Positions 30,231-40,762 of a DNA stretch of 64,000 bases are shown here, one piece after another. The position numbers and the translations under genes were made by a program. Under the pieces are notes generated by a model. That model saw only the letters and a program-made list of their open reading frames with translations. It did no database searches and was not told where the DNA came from. Position 1 is the stretch's first letter. The number at the start of each line of letters is the position of its first letter. Origin of the DNA: Alteribacillus sp. YIM 98480 (GTDB lineage Bacteria; Bacillota; Bacilli; Bacillales; Marinococcaceae); NCBI RefSeq assembly GCF_009765375.1, contig NZ_VTOK01000013.1, positions 1-64,000 on the forward strand, read 5' to 3'.

Positions 30231-32644
30231 TGATGTATGCAAAAGTAATTGTAGATGTCGCTGCAGGTCAAACGAATAAGGCTTTTGACTACCGTATACC
30301 TGAAGAACTGATCGATTTAATATTACCAGGGATGCGGGTGATCGTTCCATTCGGGCCGAGAAAGATTCAAGGTTTTATATGGGAAATCACGGAAAATACG
30401 GAACTGGACAGAGTGAAGCCGATTTCTGAAATGCTTGATCCTTATCCCGTTTTAACAAATGAAATGTTACAGCTCGGGCAATGGCTTGCTGAAGAGACCG
30501 TCTGCTTTCTTATCACCGCCTTGCAATCCATGATTCCTTCAGCCATACGAGCCAAACCAAAAAAGGTTTTAAAACTTAGGATAAAGGAACAATACCTTCC
30601 TGTTTCGCTTCAAGCTGTATTTGCAGGTAAATCATCAGTAGATTGGAACACTCTTCCTAACGAAAAAGGAATTTTTTCGTCAATCAAACAAGCGGTGGAA
30701 AAAGACGAAATTGAAGTAGATTATCTGGTGAAAGACAAAACCAAAAAGAAAACCATCCAATCCATACGTATGAATCCACAATACCGAGACGTCCGTTTCG
30801 CTGATATTTTAGGAAACAGGGCTAAAAAGCAAATAGCTGTTATGGAATGGGTACAAATGAACTATCCGGATGAACCAATACCTATAAAAGAAGTAACAGA
30901 TACTTTACAAATCTCTAAATATACGATGCAGCAGCTAATAGCAAAAGAAATGTTATTTTTAGAAGAGCTCGAAGAATACCGAGATCCATATAGCGACCGT
31001 TCGTTTGAGCCTGATCCCAGCCCTGAGTTGACCGATCAGCAAAAACATGTGCTCGCTCCCGTCCGAACTGCTGTTGACCATAACCAAGATACGACTTTTT
31101 TGCTGCGCGGGGTTACAGGCAGCGGTAAAACGGAAATTTATTTGCGAGCGATTGAAAAAGTTCTGGAAAAAGGGGAAGAAGCCATCGTTCTTGTACCTGA
31201 AATTTCACTTACCCCGCAAATGGTGAAGCGTTTTAAAGGAAGATTCGGTTCTAAAGTAGCGGTTCTTCACAGCGCTTTGTCTGCAGGAGAAAAATACGAT
31301 GAGTGGAGAAAAATCCATCGAAAAGAAGTACAAGTAGCAGTGGGAGCACGTTCGGCTGTATTTGCACCTTTTGAAAAATTAGGTTTAATTATTATAGATG
31401 AAGAGCACGAAGGCAGCTACAAACAAGAAGACCACCCCAGGTATCACGCCCGTCACATTGCGATTTGGAGAGGGAGTTATCATAAGTGCCCGGTCATTTT
31501 AGGAAGCGCCACTCCTTCGTTAGAATCTTATGCAAGAGCAAAACGGGGCGTTTATGAATTGCTTGAATTAAAAGAACGTGTAAATAATATAGCTATGCCA
31601 GAAGTAAACATCGTCGATATGCGAAAGGAACTAAGAAAGGGTAACCGTTCTGCTTTTTCAGAACTTCTGCTGCAAAAGCTAAAAAGTAGGCTGGACAGAA
31701 ACGAACAAGCGGTATTGTTTCTAAACAGGCGCGGATATTCTACCTTTGTCATGTGCCGCAATTGCGGCTACACCGCAGAGTGCCCTCACTGTGAGATTAC
31801 GCTTACTTATCATCATACCCAGCGAAAGCTGAAATGTCATTATTGCGGGTATGAAGAGCCTATGTTGACAACTTGCCCTGCTTGTGAAAGTGAACATATC
31901 CGCTTTTTTGGTACAGGAACACAAAAGGTAGAAGAAGAGCTGACAAAGCTGCTGCCTGAAGCAAGAGTCATAAGAATGGATGTGGATACAACCTCAAAAA
32001 AAGGGTCTCATGAAAGGCTGCTGCAAGCATTTGGAAATGGGGAAGCCGATATTTTACTTGGAACACAAATGATAGCAAAAGGTCTTGATTTTCCAAAAAT
32101 TACGTTAGCCGGAGTGTTAGCAGCTGATACGATGCTTCACTTACCTGATTTCAGAGCATCGGAGAGAACGTTTCAGCTTTTAACACAAGTAAGCGGCAGG
32201 GCTGGCAGGGATAAGCTGACTGGAGAAGTCGTCATTCAAACGTATACGCCAGACCATTATAGTATCGAGCATGCAAAAACCCATGATTATGAAGCCTTCA
32301 GCTTAGAAGAAATGGGACATAGAAAACGAAGCGGTTATCCTCCTTATTATTACTTAGCTCTTGTGACGATTGCTCATGAAGATGTTGTGAAAGTGATGCA
32401 GACTGCAGAAAAAATTGCTTCTTTTCTGAGAAGCTCATTTTCTCCTCAAACAAAAGTACTCGGGCCGACTGTTTCACCTATTGCCCGCATTAAAGATAGA
32501 TATCGGTATCAATGCATGATAAAATACAGAAATGAGCCAGATTTAACGAGTATCTTAAATAAAATAGCAAACCGGTATCAAAAAGAAATGGCAACTGATA
32601 AATTATTTATTTCCATCGATATGAACCCGCAAATGTTCATGTAG
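30230..32644 (+). CDS. priA: Primosomal replication-restart helicase PriA
   Basis: An 804-residue superfamily 2 helicase that reloads the replisome at collapsed forks. An N-terminal DNA-binding region is followed by Walker A GVTGSGKTE near residue 298 and the DEEH box in IIIDEEHEGSYKQE. The zinc-binding cysteine array (CRNCGYTAECPHC, CHYCG, CPAC) is near residues 507-550. Two adjacent ATGs (30230, 30233) are possible starts. In B. subtilis def would come next; here the terminator and fmt follow. Confidence 0.96.
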   Translation: MMYAKVIVDVAAGQTNKAFDYRIPEELIDLILPGMRVIVPFGPRKIQGFIWEITENTELDRVKPISEMLDPYPVLTNEMLQLGQWLAEETVCFLITALQSMIPSAIRAKPKKVLKLRIKEQYLPVSLQAVFAGKSSVDWNTLPNEKGIFSSIKQAVEKDEIEVDYLVKDKTKKKTIQSIRMNPQYRDVRFADILGNRAKKQIAVMEWVQMNYPDEPIPIKEVTDTLQISKYTMQQLIAKEMLFLEELEEYRDPYSDRSFEPDPSPELTDQQKHVLAPVRTAVDHNQDTTFLLRGVTGSGKTEIYLRAIEKVLEKGEEAIVLVPEISLTPQMVKRFKGRFGSKVAVLHSALSAGEKYDEWRKIHRKEVQVAVGARSAVFAPFEKLGLIIIDEEHEGSYKQEDHPRYHARHIAIWRGSYHKCPVILGSATPSLESYARAKRGVYELLELKERVNNIAMPEVNIVDMRKELRKGNRSAFSELLLQKLKSRLDRNEQAVLFLNRRGYSTFVMCRNCGYTAECPHCEITLTYHHTQRKLKCHYCGYEEPMLTTCPACESEHIRFFGTGTQKVEEELTKLLPEARVIRMDVDTTSKKGSHERLLQAFGNGEADILLGTQMIAKGLDFPKITLAGVLAADTMLHLPDFRASERTFQLLTQVSGRAGRDKLTGEVVIQTYTPDHYSIEHAKTHDYEAFSLEEMGHRKRSGYPPYYYLALVTIAHEDVVKVMQTAEKIASFLRSSFSPQTKVLGPTVSPIARIKDRYRYQCMIKYRNEPDLTSILNKIANRYQKEMATDKLFISIDMNPQMFM

Positions 32645-32649
32645 CATAA

Positions 32650-32686
32650 AGCCCCGCTGCTGATTCTAATCGCGGGGCTCCTTTTA
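32650..32686 (+). terminator. Terminator after priA
   Basis: AGCCCCGC (32650-32657) pairs with GCGGGGCT (32672-32679), followed by CCTTTTA. The short T run suggests possible read-through to fmt. Confidence 0.75.
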
Positions 32687-32714
32687 TGAAGAAAGAAAAG
32701 AAAGGACGGATAGG

Positions 32715-33662
32715 ATGAAAATTATTTTTATGGGAACTCCCGATTTTTCTGTTCCCATTTTAAGAGGGTTAGTGGAAGAAGGGTATACGATTGAAGCAGT
32801 TGTTACCCAGCCGGACCGTCCGAAGGGAAGAAAAAAAACGCTCACTCCTCCTCCAGTTAAAGAAGAAGCCCTTAAACACGGTTTAAGAGTGCTGCAGCCG
32901 GAAACACTAAAAAAGAAAGAAAATGTGGAGGAAATTCTAAATCTTGAACCAGACTTAATAATAACAGCTGCGTTTGGACAAATCCTGCCAGAATCCATTC
33001 TCGAAGCTCCTGTTCACGGTGCGGTTAATGTCCATGCTTCTCTGCTTCCTAAGTACAGAGGAGGAGCACCGATTCATCAAGCCGTTATTGACGGTGAAAG
33101 TAAGACAGGCATCACGATCATGTATATGGTAAAGCAGTTAGACGCAGGGGATATTTTAACACAAAAAGAAGTTGAAATAACTGATACCGACACAACAGGA
33201 AAACTCCACGATAAATTAAGCATTGCCGGCAGGGATTTATTATTAGAAACACTGCCAGATCTCTTACAAGGAAAACTTGCACCTATAGCACAAAACGAGC
33301 AGGAAGCAACGTTTGCTCCCAATATTCAGCGCGGTCAGGAAAAAATTGATTGGAACATGCCAGGACAAGCAGTTTATGACCATATACGCGGTATGAATCC
33401 TTGGCCGGTGGCTTATACAACCTACAACGGCAAACCGTTTAAGATATGGGAAGCAAAAAAAGTGCGATCTTCTTCGGATGAACAGCAGCCTGGGACCATT
33501 GAGACGGTAAAAGAAGATGGTATTATCGTAAAAACAGGAGATCAACAATCCATTGATATAAAAGAAATCCAGCCATCCGGAAAAAAACGAATGAAAGCTG
33601 CTGACTTTTTAAGAGGAAATCACGGTTTTAAAACAGGAGAGCAATTTAATAATGACCAATAA
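32715..33662 (+). CDS. fmt: Methionyl-tRNA formyltransferase
   Basis: A 315-residue enzyme formylating initiator Met-tRNA. Catalytic residues lie in VNVHASLLPKYRGGAPIHQA (Asn, His) and in GITIMYMVKQLDAGDIL (Asp); the C-terminal OB-like domain starts near residue 205. The partner deformylase gene def, normally adjacent, is absent. The 3' end overlaps rsmB by 11 bases. Confidence 0.96.
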   Translation: MKIIFMGTPDFSVPILRGLVEEGYTIEAVVTQPDRPKGRKKTLTPPPVKEEALKHGLRVLQPETLKKKENVEEILNLEPDLIITAAFGQILPESILEAPVHGAVNVHASLLPKYRGGAPIHQAVIDGESKTGITIMYMVKQLDAGDILTQKEVEITDTDTTGKLHDKLSIAGRDLLLETLPDLLQGKLAPIAQNEQEATFAPNIQRGQEKIDWNMPGQAVYDHIRGMNPWPVAYTTYNGKPFKIWEAKKVRSSSDEQQPGTIETVKEDGIIVKTGDQQSIDIKEIQPSGKKRMKAADFLRGNHGFKTGEQFNNDQ

Positions 33663-34995
33663 TTCTAATAAAAACGTAAGAGAAAAAGCATTAGATCTTC
33701 TTCAGCGAATTGAAAAAGAAGGGGCTTACAGCCATTTGCTTTTAAATCATGTATTAAGTCATGGACAAGTTTCAAAAAAAGATGAGTCTTTGCTTACAGA
33801 GCTTGTCTATGGCACGATAAAACGAAAGAATACGCTTGATTTTTATTTAACTCCCTTTTTAAAAGACGGAGTAGAGTCGATAGAACCCTGGGTTCTGCAG
33901 CTGCTTCGTCTTTCCGTGTATCAGCTTGTGTATTTAGACCGGGTGCCAGATAGAGCGATTATTCATGAAGCTGTCAATATCGCGAAAAAGCGAGGACATA
34001 AAGGAATAAGCGGCCTGGTGAATGGTGTTCTTCGTTCGATTCAGCGAAAAGGTTTGCCGCGCACAGATACATTGTCAGGCTTAGAACGGCTGGCGATCGA
34101 AACGAGCCATCCAGAATGGCTTCTAGAAGACTGGATAGCAGCTTATGGGGAAAAAGAAGCAAAAGCAATGGCTCTAACAAATTTAGAACCTCCTCCTTTA
34201 ACTGTGCGGGTAAATCTGTCAAAATCGACAAAAGAAGAAATAAAAAACAAATTGCTCGAAGAAGGCTGCCAAATCGAAGAAGGCGCTCTCTCTCCTGATG
34301 CCCTTATTATTACTTCAGGAAGTGTCATCACAACAGAAACGTATAAAAATGGATATGTTACGATACAGGATGAAAGCTCTATGCTCGTGGCAAGGTTGCT
34401 TCAGCCTGAACCTGGAATGAAGGTATTGGACGCTTGTGCAGCTCCTGGAGGAAAAACGACGCACTTGGCCGAACGTATGAAAGATAAGGGTACCATTAAT
34501 GCATTTGATCTTCATAAGAAAAAAATAAAATTAATTGAGGAACAAGCAAAACGTCTTGGCATATCTATTATTGAAGCAAAAGCCATGGACGCTAGAGAGC
34601 TGACAGCTCATGTCGACCAACAGTTCGACAGAGTACTTGTTGATGCTCCTTGCAGTGGTCTTGGTGTTATAAGACGAAAACCTGAATTAAAGTGGCAGAA
34701 GCAAAAAAAAGACTTAGAACGTTTCCCGAAAATTCAAGCGGACATTTTAGCAGAAGCCTCAAAATTGGTGAAACCTGGCGGGATGCTTGTTTACAGCACT
34801 TGTACGGTAAGAAAAGCAGAAAATGAAGACGTAGTGGAGGCGTTTTTAAGCCAAAACAACTCGTCGTTTAAAAGAGAACGAAATGAATTTTTAGTAAATA
34901 CGCTGAAAGCCGAAAATGGAGAAGGCACCATTTTACCTCAGCAATTTGGTACAGACGGTTTTTTTATGGCTTTGTTAAAAAAGCAGGATTTATAA
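33652..34995 (+). CDS. rsmB: 16S rRNA (cytosine-967-C5) methyltransferase
   Basis: A 447-residue enzyme with an N-terminal NusB-like RNA-binding domain (about 1-135) and a C-terminal SAM-dependent methyltransferase. The SAM site is [17 protein letters not shown] and the catalytic cysteine blocks are [10 protein letters not shown] and YSTCTV. It starts inside fmt, implying coupled translation. Confidence 0.94.
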   Translation: MTNNSNKNVREKALDLLQRIEKEGAYSHLLLNHVLSHGQVSKKDESLLTELVYGTIKRKNTLDFYLTPFLKDGVESIEPWVLQLLRLSVYQLVYLDRVPDRAIIHEAVNIAKKRGHKGISGLVNGVLRSIQRKGLPRTDTLSGLERLAIETSHPEWLLEDWIAAYGEKEAKAMALTNLEPPPLTVRVNLSKSTKEEIKNKLLEEGCQIEEGALSPDALIITSGSVITTETYKNGYVTIQDESSMLVARLLQPEPGMKVLDACAAPGGKTTHLAERMKDKGTINAFDLHKKKIKLIEEQAKRLGISIIEAKAMDARELTAHVDQQFDRVLVDAPCSGLGVIRRKPELKWQKQKKDLERFPKIQADILAEASKLVKPGGMLVYSTCTVRKAENEDVVEAFLSQNNSSFKRERNEFLVNTLKAENGEGTILPQQFGTDGFFMALLKKQDL

Positions 34996-35017
34996 ACATT
35001 TGAAAGGAAGAATAGTC

Positions 35018-36103
35018 ATGCAGCAGTTAAAGAAAAAAGTAAAAGCCGAAGCGCCTGGGAAAACATCCATATTCACGTTGCGATTTGAACAGCTTCAAGA
35101 TTGGCTGAAAGAACAGCAAGAACGAGCATTTCGTGCAGATCAGATTTTCGAGTGGCTGTACCAAAAAAGAGTAGAAAGCTTCGAAGAAATGACAAATTTA
35201 TCGAAAACACTGCGCCAAAAATTAATAGATGCGTTTTCGATAACGGCATTAAAAGAAGCCACTAGACAGGAATCATCTGATGGAACGGTGAAATTATTAT
35301 TTGAACTGCAAGATGGATACACAATTGAAACGGTGGTCATGAAACACAACTATGGAAATAGCGTATGTGTAACAACGCAAGTAGGCTGCCGGCTTGGCTG
35401 TACGTTTTGTGCCTCCACACTTGGCGGGTTAAAGAGAAATTTAGAAGCTGGTGAAATTACAGCTCAAGTTTTGGAAGCACAGCGGGCACTAGATGAAAAA
35501 GGGGAGCGTGTAGATTCGGTAGTAATCATGGGGATCGGGGAACCATTTGACAATTATGATGAACTGATTTCTTTTCTAAAAGTGATTAATCATGATAAAG
35601 GGTTAAACATTGGCGCCCGTCATATTACCGTGTCAACTAGTGGTGTCGTTCCGAGAATTTATGATTTTGCTGATGAAAACATGCAAATTAACTTTGCAAT
35701 TTCACTTCATGCACCGAATACAGAAATACGCAGCCGGCTTATGCCAGTCAACCGCGCCTGGCCGCTTGATAAATTAATGGACTCCATCCGTTATTACCAG
35801 AAAAAAACGAACAGACGTATAACCTTCGAATATGGTCTATTTGGCGGCGTGAACGATCAAGTCGAACATGCTGAAGAACTTGCAGAATTGATTAAAGGAT
35901 TGAAATGCCACGTGAATTTGATTCCTGTTAACTACGTTCCTGAGCGTGATTATGTGAGAACGAGCAAAAATGATATTTTTGCTTTTGAACGAACGTTGAA
36001 AGAGCACGGCGTAAACGTTACAATCCGGCGTGAACAAGGACACGACATCGATGCAGCATGCGGGCAGCTTCGCGCGAAGGAACGCAAACAAGAAACGAGG
36101 TGA
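35018..36103 (+). CDS. rlmN: 23S rRNA (A2503-C2) methyltransferase RlmN (radical SAM)
   Basis: A 361-residue radical SAM enzyme methylating 23S rRNA A2503. The iron-sulfur motif is CRLGCTFC (C-x3-C-x2-C), preceded by QVG. The second catalytic cysteine is in the terminal [10 protein letters not shown]. The ATG at 35018 follows GAAAGGAAG; an in-frame TTG at 35000 includes that Shine-Dalgarno and is rejected. Confidence 0.95.
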   Translation: MQQLKKKVKAEAPGKTSIFTLRFEQLQDWLKEQQERAFRADQIFEWLYQKRVESFEEMTNLSKTLRQKLIDAFSITALKEATRQESSDGTVKLLFELQDGYTIETVVMKHNYGNSVCVTTQVGCRLGCTFCASTLGGLKRNLEAGEITAQVLEAQRALDEKGERVDSVVIMGIGEPFDNYDELISFLKVINHDKGLNIGARHITVSTSGVVPRIYDFADENMQINFAISLHAPNTEIRSRLMPVNRAWPLDKLMDSIRYYQKKTNRRITFEYGLFGGVNDQVEHAEELAELIKGLKCHVNLIPVNYVPERDYVRTSKNDIFAFERTLKEHGVNVTIRREQGHDIDAACGQLRAKERKQETR

Positions 36104-36112
36104 ACCCTATCT

Positions 36113-36865
36113 GTGGATACCGTATTTTTAACCGATGCCGGTAAGGTTCGGGATCATAATGAAGATGCAGGCGGAATTTTTATAAACAAAGCAGGGGAGT
36201 ACCTGGCAGTGGTGGCCGACGGAATGGGAGGCCACCAAGCCGGGGATATTGCAAGTAAAATGACAACAGATTTGCTGAGCCAAGCATGGGAGTCATTAGA
36301 AAAGTCTCTTACCCCAGAGGAGGCCGGAGAATGGCTGAGTGTTAAAATAGACGAAGTGAATCAGAAAGTATTTGACAAAGCAAAGGAAAATAGTCATTTG
36401 CAAGGAATGGGAACAACCTTAGTTGCGGCGGTCTGTACGCCGTCCTTTATAGTAATTGCCCATGTTGGCGACAGCAGAGCGTATCTTTTAACGGAACAGG
36501 CATTGCAGCTTAAAACACAAGATCATTCGCTAGTAAACGAATTGAAAAAAAGCGGTCAATTGACAGAAGAAGAAGCAGAAAATCATCCGCGCAAAAACAT
36601 TTTAACAAGGGCACTGGGGACAGAACCTATTATCAAAAGTGAAAAAATGGCCTTGGAATGGAATCAAGGAAATGCTGTTATCCTTTGTTCTGATGGATTA
36701 ACAAATAAGCTAACAGATGAAGAAATAAAACAGGAGCTGTGCAGTAAGCAATCTCTAGATGACAGTGCCAAGATTCTTATACATACTGCCAATGAACGAG
36801 GGGGAGAAGATAACATCACTCTTGCTGTTGTGATAAATGTCCCGCTTGAAGAGGGGATGATGTAA
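36113..36865 (+). CDS. prpC: PP2C-type protein phosphatase PrpC
   Basis: A 250-residue Mn2+/Mg2+ serine/threonine phosphatase, partner of PrkC. PP2C metal-binding motifs are present: RDHNEDAGG, VVADGMGGHQAGD, HVGDSRAYL and the late CSDGLTNKL and GGEDNITL. The start is GTG at 36113. The stop overlaps the prkC start (TAATG), the conserved phosphatase-kinase pair. Confidence 0.95.
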   Translation: MDTVFLTDAGKVRDHNEDAGGIFINKAGEYLAVVADGMGGHQAGDIASKMTTDLLSQAWESLEKSLTPEEAGEWLSVKIDEVNQKVFDKAKENSHLQGMGTTLVAAVCTPSFIVIAHVGDSRAYLLTEQALQLKTQDHSLVNELKKSGQLTEEEAENHPRKNILTRALGTEPIIKSEKMALEWNQGNAVILCSDGLTNKLTDEEIKQELCSKQSLDDSAKILIHTANERGGEDNITLAVVINVPLEEGMM

Positions 36866-38841
36866 TGTCTGACCTGATTGGCAAAAGAATAAGTGAACGG
36901 TATCAAATTCAGGACAAAATAGGCGGGGGCGGTATGGCTCACGTCTACAAAGCGCAAGATATAATATTAGAACGCTCCGTTGCGGTAAAAGTTCTTCAGC
37001 CGCAATACAACACGGATGAAGAATTTATCCGGCGGTTTCACCGAGAGGCGCAGGCTGCAACCAGTCTGGCACACCCAAATATCGTTAATATTTACGATGT
37101 AGGAGAAGAAGAAAACCTTTATTATATTGTAATGGAATATATTGAAGGAGAAACACTGAAAGAAAAAATCCAGCAGCAAGGGCCTCTCCCGTTAGAACAA
37201 TCGGTCGGCCTTATGAATGAAATTTTAGGCGCAATCGGGCATGCCCATGCCAATGGAATTGTACACAGGGATATAAAGCCGCATAATATTTTAATAAATC
37301 ATAACGGAGAAGCAAAAGTAACGGATTTTGGTATAGCGAGAGCAGCTTCAGCAGCAACAATCACGCATACGAATTCGGTTATGGGATCCGTTCATTATTT
37401 ATCGCCAGAACAAGCAAAAGGCGGCCGTATTACAGCGCAGTCGGATATTTATTCACTCGGGGTTGTACTTTATGAAATGGTGACCGGATCACTCCCTTAC
37501 ACGGGTGACTCCGCGGTTAGTATTGCATTAAAGCATTTACAAGAACCATTGCCGCTTCCATCTGAAAAAAGACCGGGACTGCCGCAAAGCCTAGAAAATG
37601 TTATTTTAAAAGCAACAGTGAAAGATCCACTTGAACGGTTTGATAGTGTTTTCACGATGCAGGACGATTTAAAAACCGTTCTTTCGATGGAACGCCGTAA
37701 TGAAGCCCCTTATATTCTTCCTGAAGATGAGGATGCTACAAAAGCCGTCCCAATTATAAAAGATGAGGATGGATTTGCAGAAGAAACAAAAGTAGCTCCT
37801 TCCGAAGCGACGACGGTTCATAATAATAATATTGATAATCAAGCTCCTCCCCCTAAGAAAAAAAGAAAGCGCTGGGGATGGATACTGTTTTTCATTTTAT
37901 TGTTTCTCATTGGAGCTGCAGCTGCTGCATTTACTATTCTTCCTGATTGGCTTAAAGTAGATGAAGCTGAAGTTCCTGAAGTTCAAAACATGGAAGAAGA
38001 TGAGGCGGTACAAGAAATAGAACAAGCACGTTTAGAGGCTGAAGTGGAAAATGTTTATGACGATGAAGTGGAGGAAAACTTTGTAGTCGGCCAAGATCCA
38101 AGAGGCGGTTCCACTGTAAAAATCGACAGTACGGTTACCTTATATGTCAGTGATGGACAAGAGGAAGTGGAAATGCCTGATCTAGAGGGAGTAGACCGGG
38201 ACCAGGCAGAAGATATGCTAAGTGATTACAATGAGGTGGAATACACTGCCTCTGAAACATCAGAGTATCCCCCTGATCGTATCATTGAACAAACGCCAAA
38301 AGCAGGGGAAAGCGTCGTAGCGGAGGAAACAACAGTTTATTTGACATATAGTACAGAACGAGAGTTTTCCTTAGACAATTTAGAAGGTGAATCGAAGGAT
38401 GCGGTGGAAAAATATTTAGAAAATAACAACTTAAACGGAAGTTTTGAAACTCGACATTCAGATGAGATCAATAGCGGCCGCGTCATTGAACATTCTCCAG
38501 GACCTTACACCACGGTTACAGAGGGAGATGAAATTGCGTTTGTGATTTCGGAAGGGCCCGAAGAAGAACCTGCGGAAGAAAATGAAACCGAACAAATCGA
38601 GGCTGTCATTCCGGTAGAAGTGGAAGAAAGCGAGGAAGAAGAAGGCCAGTCTTTCGATATTCGTATCGTTTATGAAGATGCAACCACTGAAGGAGAGACC
38701 ACTTTTACAGAAGAAACGATTTCAGAAACAAAAACGTACCGGGTACCGCTCGAAGTTACTCCTGAAACGGATGGGTATTACAAGCTTTATGTCGATGATG
38801 AAGAAGTCCAATCGAATACTTTTAATTATGGGGATGAATAG
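36865..38841 (+). CDS. prkC: Membrane Ser/Thr protein kinase with PASTA domains, PrkC
   Basis: A 658-residue Hanks-type kinase. The kinase domain spans about 1-270: glycine loop IGGGGMAHVY, K42, catalytic D136 in HRDIKPHN, and DFG. A basic KKKRKR precedes one transmembrane helix at about 337-358. Outside lie three PASTA-type repeats and a C-terminal beta domain. PASTA kinases sense muropeptides and control germination and wall metabolism. The outer part is extremely rich in Glu and Asp and poor in Lys. rsgA follows after 8 bases. Confidence 0.95.
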   Translation: MSDLIGKRISERYQIQDKIGGGGMAHVYKAQDIILERSVAVKVLQPQYNTDEEFIRRFHREAQAATSLAHPNIVNIYDVGEEENLYYIVMEYIEGETLKEKIQQQGPLPLEQSVGLMNEILGAIGHAHANGIVHRDIKPHNILINHNGEAKVTDFGIARAASAATITHTNSVMGSVHYLSPEQAKGGRITAQSDIYSLGVVLYEMVTGSLPYTGDSAVSIALKHLQEPLPLPSEKRPGLPQSLENVILKATVKDPLERFDSVFTMQDDLKTVLSMERRNEAPYILPEDEDATKAVPIIKDEDGFAEETKVAPSEATTVHNNNIDNQAPPPKKKRKRWGWILFFILLFLIGAAAAAFTILPDWLKVDEAEVPEVQNMEEDEAVQEIEQARLEAEVENVYDDEVEENFVVGQDPRGGSTVKIDSTVTLYVSDGQEEVEMPDLEGVDRDQAEDMLSDYNEVEYTASETSEYPPDRIIEQTPKAGESVVAEETTVYLTYSTEREFSLDNLEGESKDAVEKYLENNNLNGSFETRHSDEINSGRVIEHSPGPYTTVTEGDEIAFVISEGPEEEPAEENETEQIEAVIPVEVEESEEEEGQSFDIRIVYEDATTEGETTFTEETISETKTYRVPLEVTPETDGYYKLYVDDEEVQSNTFNYGDE

Positions 38842-38849
38842 GAGGATTT

Positions 38850-39728
38850 ATGGAGGAAGGAATCATCGTAAAATCACTGAGCGGATTTTATTATGTAGAA
38901 AATGAACAAGGTGTCTTCCAATGCCGGGGGAGAGGGTTATTCAGAAAACAAAAAATTAAACCTCTCGTTGGTGACAATGTAAGATTTGAAGCAGAACAAA
39001 AAGAAGAAGGTTATATTTACGAAATTGTTGAACGGCAAAATGAATTGATCCGTCCCCCAGTAGCTAATGTAGACCAGGCTTTGCTCGTGTTTTCAGCAGA
39101 GGAACCAGCATTCTCGTCTCTTTTGCTCGATCGTTTTCTTATTCATATGGAATCCTCAGATATTGAGTCTATTATTGTAGTTAATAAAATGGATTTAGTA
39201 AAAGAAAAGCGCGAACAGGAACTGATGGCATTTCAACAAGACTATAAAGATATAGGATATGCGTTTTATTTTATGTCGGGAAAAAGCGGGGACGGGATAG
39301 AACAGCTTCCTCCCCTCTTAGAAGGCAGCATCTCCATTGTTGCAGGTCAATCTGGTGTTGGTAAATCGACCCTTTTAAACAACTTGGATCGTTCTTTACA
39401 GTTAAAAACAGCTGAAATTTCTTCTCATCTAGGAAGAGGTAAACACACAACGAGACATGTTGAACTTCTTTCTATGCACAACGGCTGGATTGCTGACACT
39501 CCAGGTTTTAGCTCGCTCGATTTTAAGTCTATCAGCGAGGACGATCTCGATGTCTGTTTCCCTGAAATGAAAGAAAGACTGCCTGATTGTAAGTTTCGTG
39601 GCTGCACCCATCGAAAAGAGCCTGGATGTGCAGTGAAACAAGCTTTAGAAAATGGGGACATTCCTTCCTATCGTTATGAACATTATATTCAATTTTATAA
39701 AGAGATTTTCGATCATCGGAGGTATTAA
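38850..39728 (+). CDS. rsgA: Ribosome small-subunit biogenesis GTPase RsgA
   Basis: A 292-residue circularly permuted GTPase acting in late 30S maturation. An N-terminal OB fold is followed by the G4 motif NKMD, then the P-loop GQSGVGKSTLLN and G3 DTPGF, and a C-terminal zinc site (CFPEM...CKFRGCTH...GC). In B. subtilis it is a PrkC substrate, consistent with the operon context. Confidence 0.95.
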   Translation: MEEGIIVKSLSGFYYVENEQGVFQCRGRGLFRKQKIKPLVGDNVRFEAEQKEEGYIYEIVERQNELIRPPVANVDQALLVFSAEEPAFSSLLLDRFLIHMESSDIESIIVVNKMDLVKEKREQELMAFQQDYKDIGYAFYFMSGKSGDGIEQLPPLLEGSISIVAGQSGVGKSTLLNNLDRSLQLKTAEISSHLGRGKHTTRHVELLSMHNGWIADTPGFSSLDFKSISEDDLDVCFPEMKERLPDCKFRGCTHRKEPGCAVKQALENGDIPSYRYEHYIQFYKEIFDHRRY

Positions 39729-39731
39729 TAC

Positions 39732-40385
39732 ATGGTTAAAGTAGCACCATCCATTTTGTCAGCTGATTTTTCTCAACTAAAAGAAGAAATTATTGATGTA
39801 GATAAAGGTGGAGCTGATTATATTCATATAGACGTGATGGACGGCCATTTTGTGCCGAATATTACAATTGGACCGCTTATTGTACAAGCGGTTCGTCCTC
39901 ATACAGAACTTCCGCTTGACGTTCATTTAATGATTGAAGAACCAGATCGTTACGTTGCTGATTTTGCCAAAGCAGGTGCTGACATCATTTCCGTCCATGT
40001 GGAAGCCTGCCGGCATTTACACCGGACTATTCACCTTATAAAAGAACACGGAGCGAAAGCTGGGGTAGTGCTTAATCCGGCAACGCCTGCGGAAACTATA
40101 AAACATATTTTAAAAGAAGTTGATCTCATTTTATTAATGACCGTAAATCCTGGTTTTGGAGGACAGGCTTTTATCCCGGAAGTTGTGGCAAAAATCGAAG
40201 AAGTAAAAAACATGTTGTCAGAGCTTGGACATGATGCAGAACTTGAAGTCGATGGCGGCGTCAACAAAGAAACGGCTGCTTCTTGCAGAACTGCTGGGGC
40301 CAATGTTTTGGTAGCAGGCTCGGCTGTGTACAAACATGCAGATCGGCAAAAAGCAATAGAAGAAATTCGTGGGTCTGCTGAATAG
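39732..40385 (+). CDS. rpe: Ribulose-phosphate 3-epimerase
   Basis: A 217-residue TIM-barrel enzyme of the pentose phosphate pathway interconverting ribulose-5-P and xylulose-5-P. Metal and active-site blocks are IHIDVMDGHFVPN, DVHLMIE, MTVNPGFGGQ and EVDGGVN. It starts 3 bases after rsgA. The thiamine pyrophosphokinase gene (yloS/thiN) that follows in B. subtilis is absent here. Confidence 0.96.
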   Translation: MVKVAPSILSADFSQLKEEIIDVDKGGADYIHIDVMDGHFVPNITIGPLIVQAVRPHTELPLDVHLMIEEPDRYVADFAKAGADIISVHVEACRHLHRTIHLIKEHGAKAGVVLNPATPAETIKHILKEVDLILLMTVNPGFGGQAFIPEVVAKIEEVKNMLSELGHDAELEVDGGVNKETAASCRTAGANVLVAGSAVYKHADRQKAIEEIRGSAE

Positions 40386-40402
40386 ATATGTGATACGGAG
40401 GC

Positions 40403-40440
40403 AAAGGGAACCGTTCCGAGGCAGGAGCGGTTCTTTGTTG
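40403..40440 (+). terminator. Probable terminator after rpe
   Basis: AAAGGGAACCG (40403-40413) can pair with CGGTTCTTT (40428-40436), with two wobbles. The T run is interrupted, so confidence is moderate. Confidence 0.5.
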
Positions 40441-40762
40441 TAAGAAAAGGCTCCTAATTCACTCTTCTCCTTTATGCTATGAAATTTTTACAGGGAAGAT
40501 TTTGATTCAGATTTAAAATTTATAGAGGCCCTCCAACCCTTATTTAAGCATTTATACTCGAAGCATATAAAGACGAAGCAATCGTGCTTTTATTATTTTT
40601 CAAGATTTTCTATGTACTATTTTAAAGTTCCTGAATATACATATAAAAGAATCTCATTTGGGAAAAACGATGCCTGAGAAATATGGGCTTTAACCATGCG
40701 GAAAAGGGCTTTAGGGAAGCGGCGCGTGCCGCATTATAGTAAAGGAAAGAGGAGGAGTTATA
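40441..40762 (+). other. Intergenic region before spoVM
   Basis: No gene is visible. It is AT-rich, as expected for a promoter region, and has a small GCGGC/GCCGC hairpin (40719-40732) shortly before the spoVM ribosome-binding site. In B. subtilis spoVM is transcribed by sigma-E; I find only loose resemblances to a sigma-E promoter here and do not assign one. Confidence 0.4.

Noticed and set aside
40441-40762. A sigma-E promoter for spoVM
   Set aside because: Only partial matches to the -35 and -10 at wrong spacing could be found by eye.
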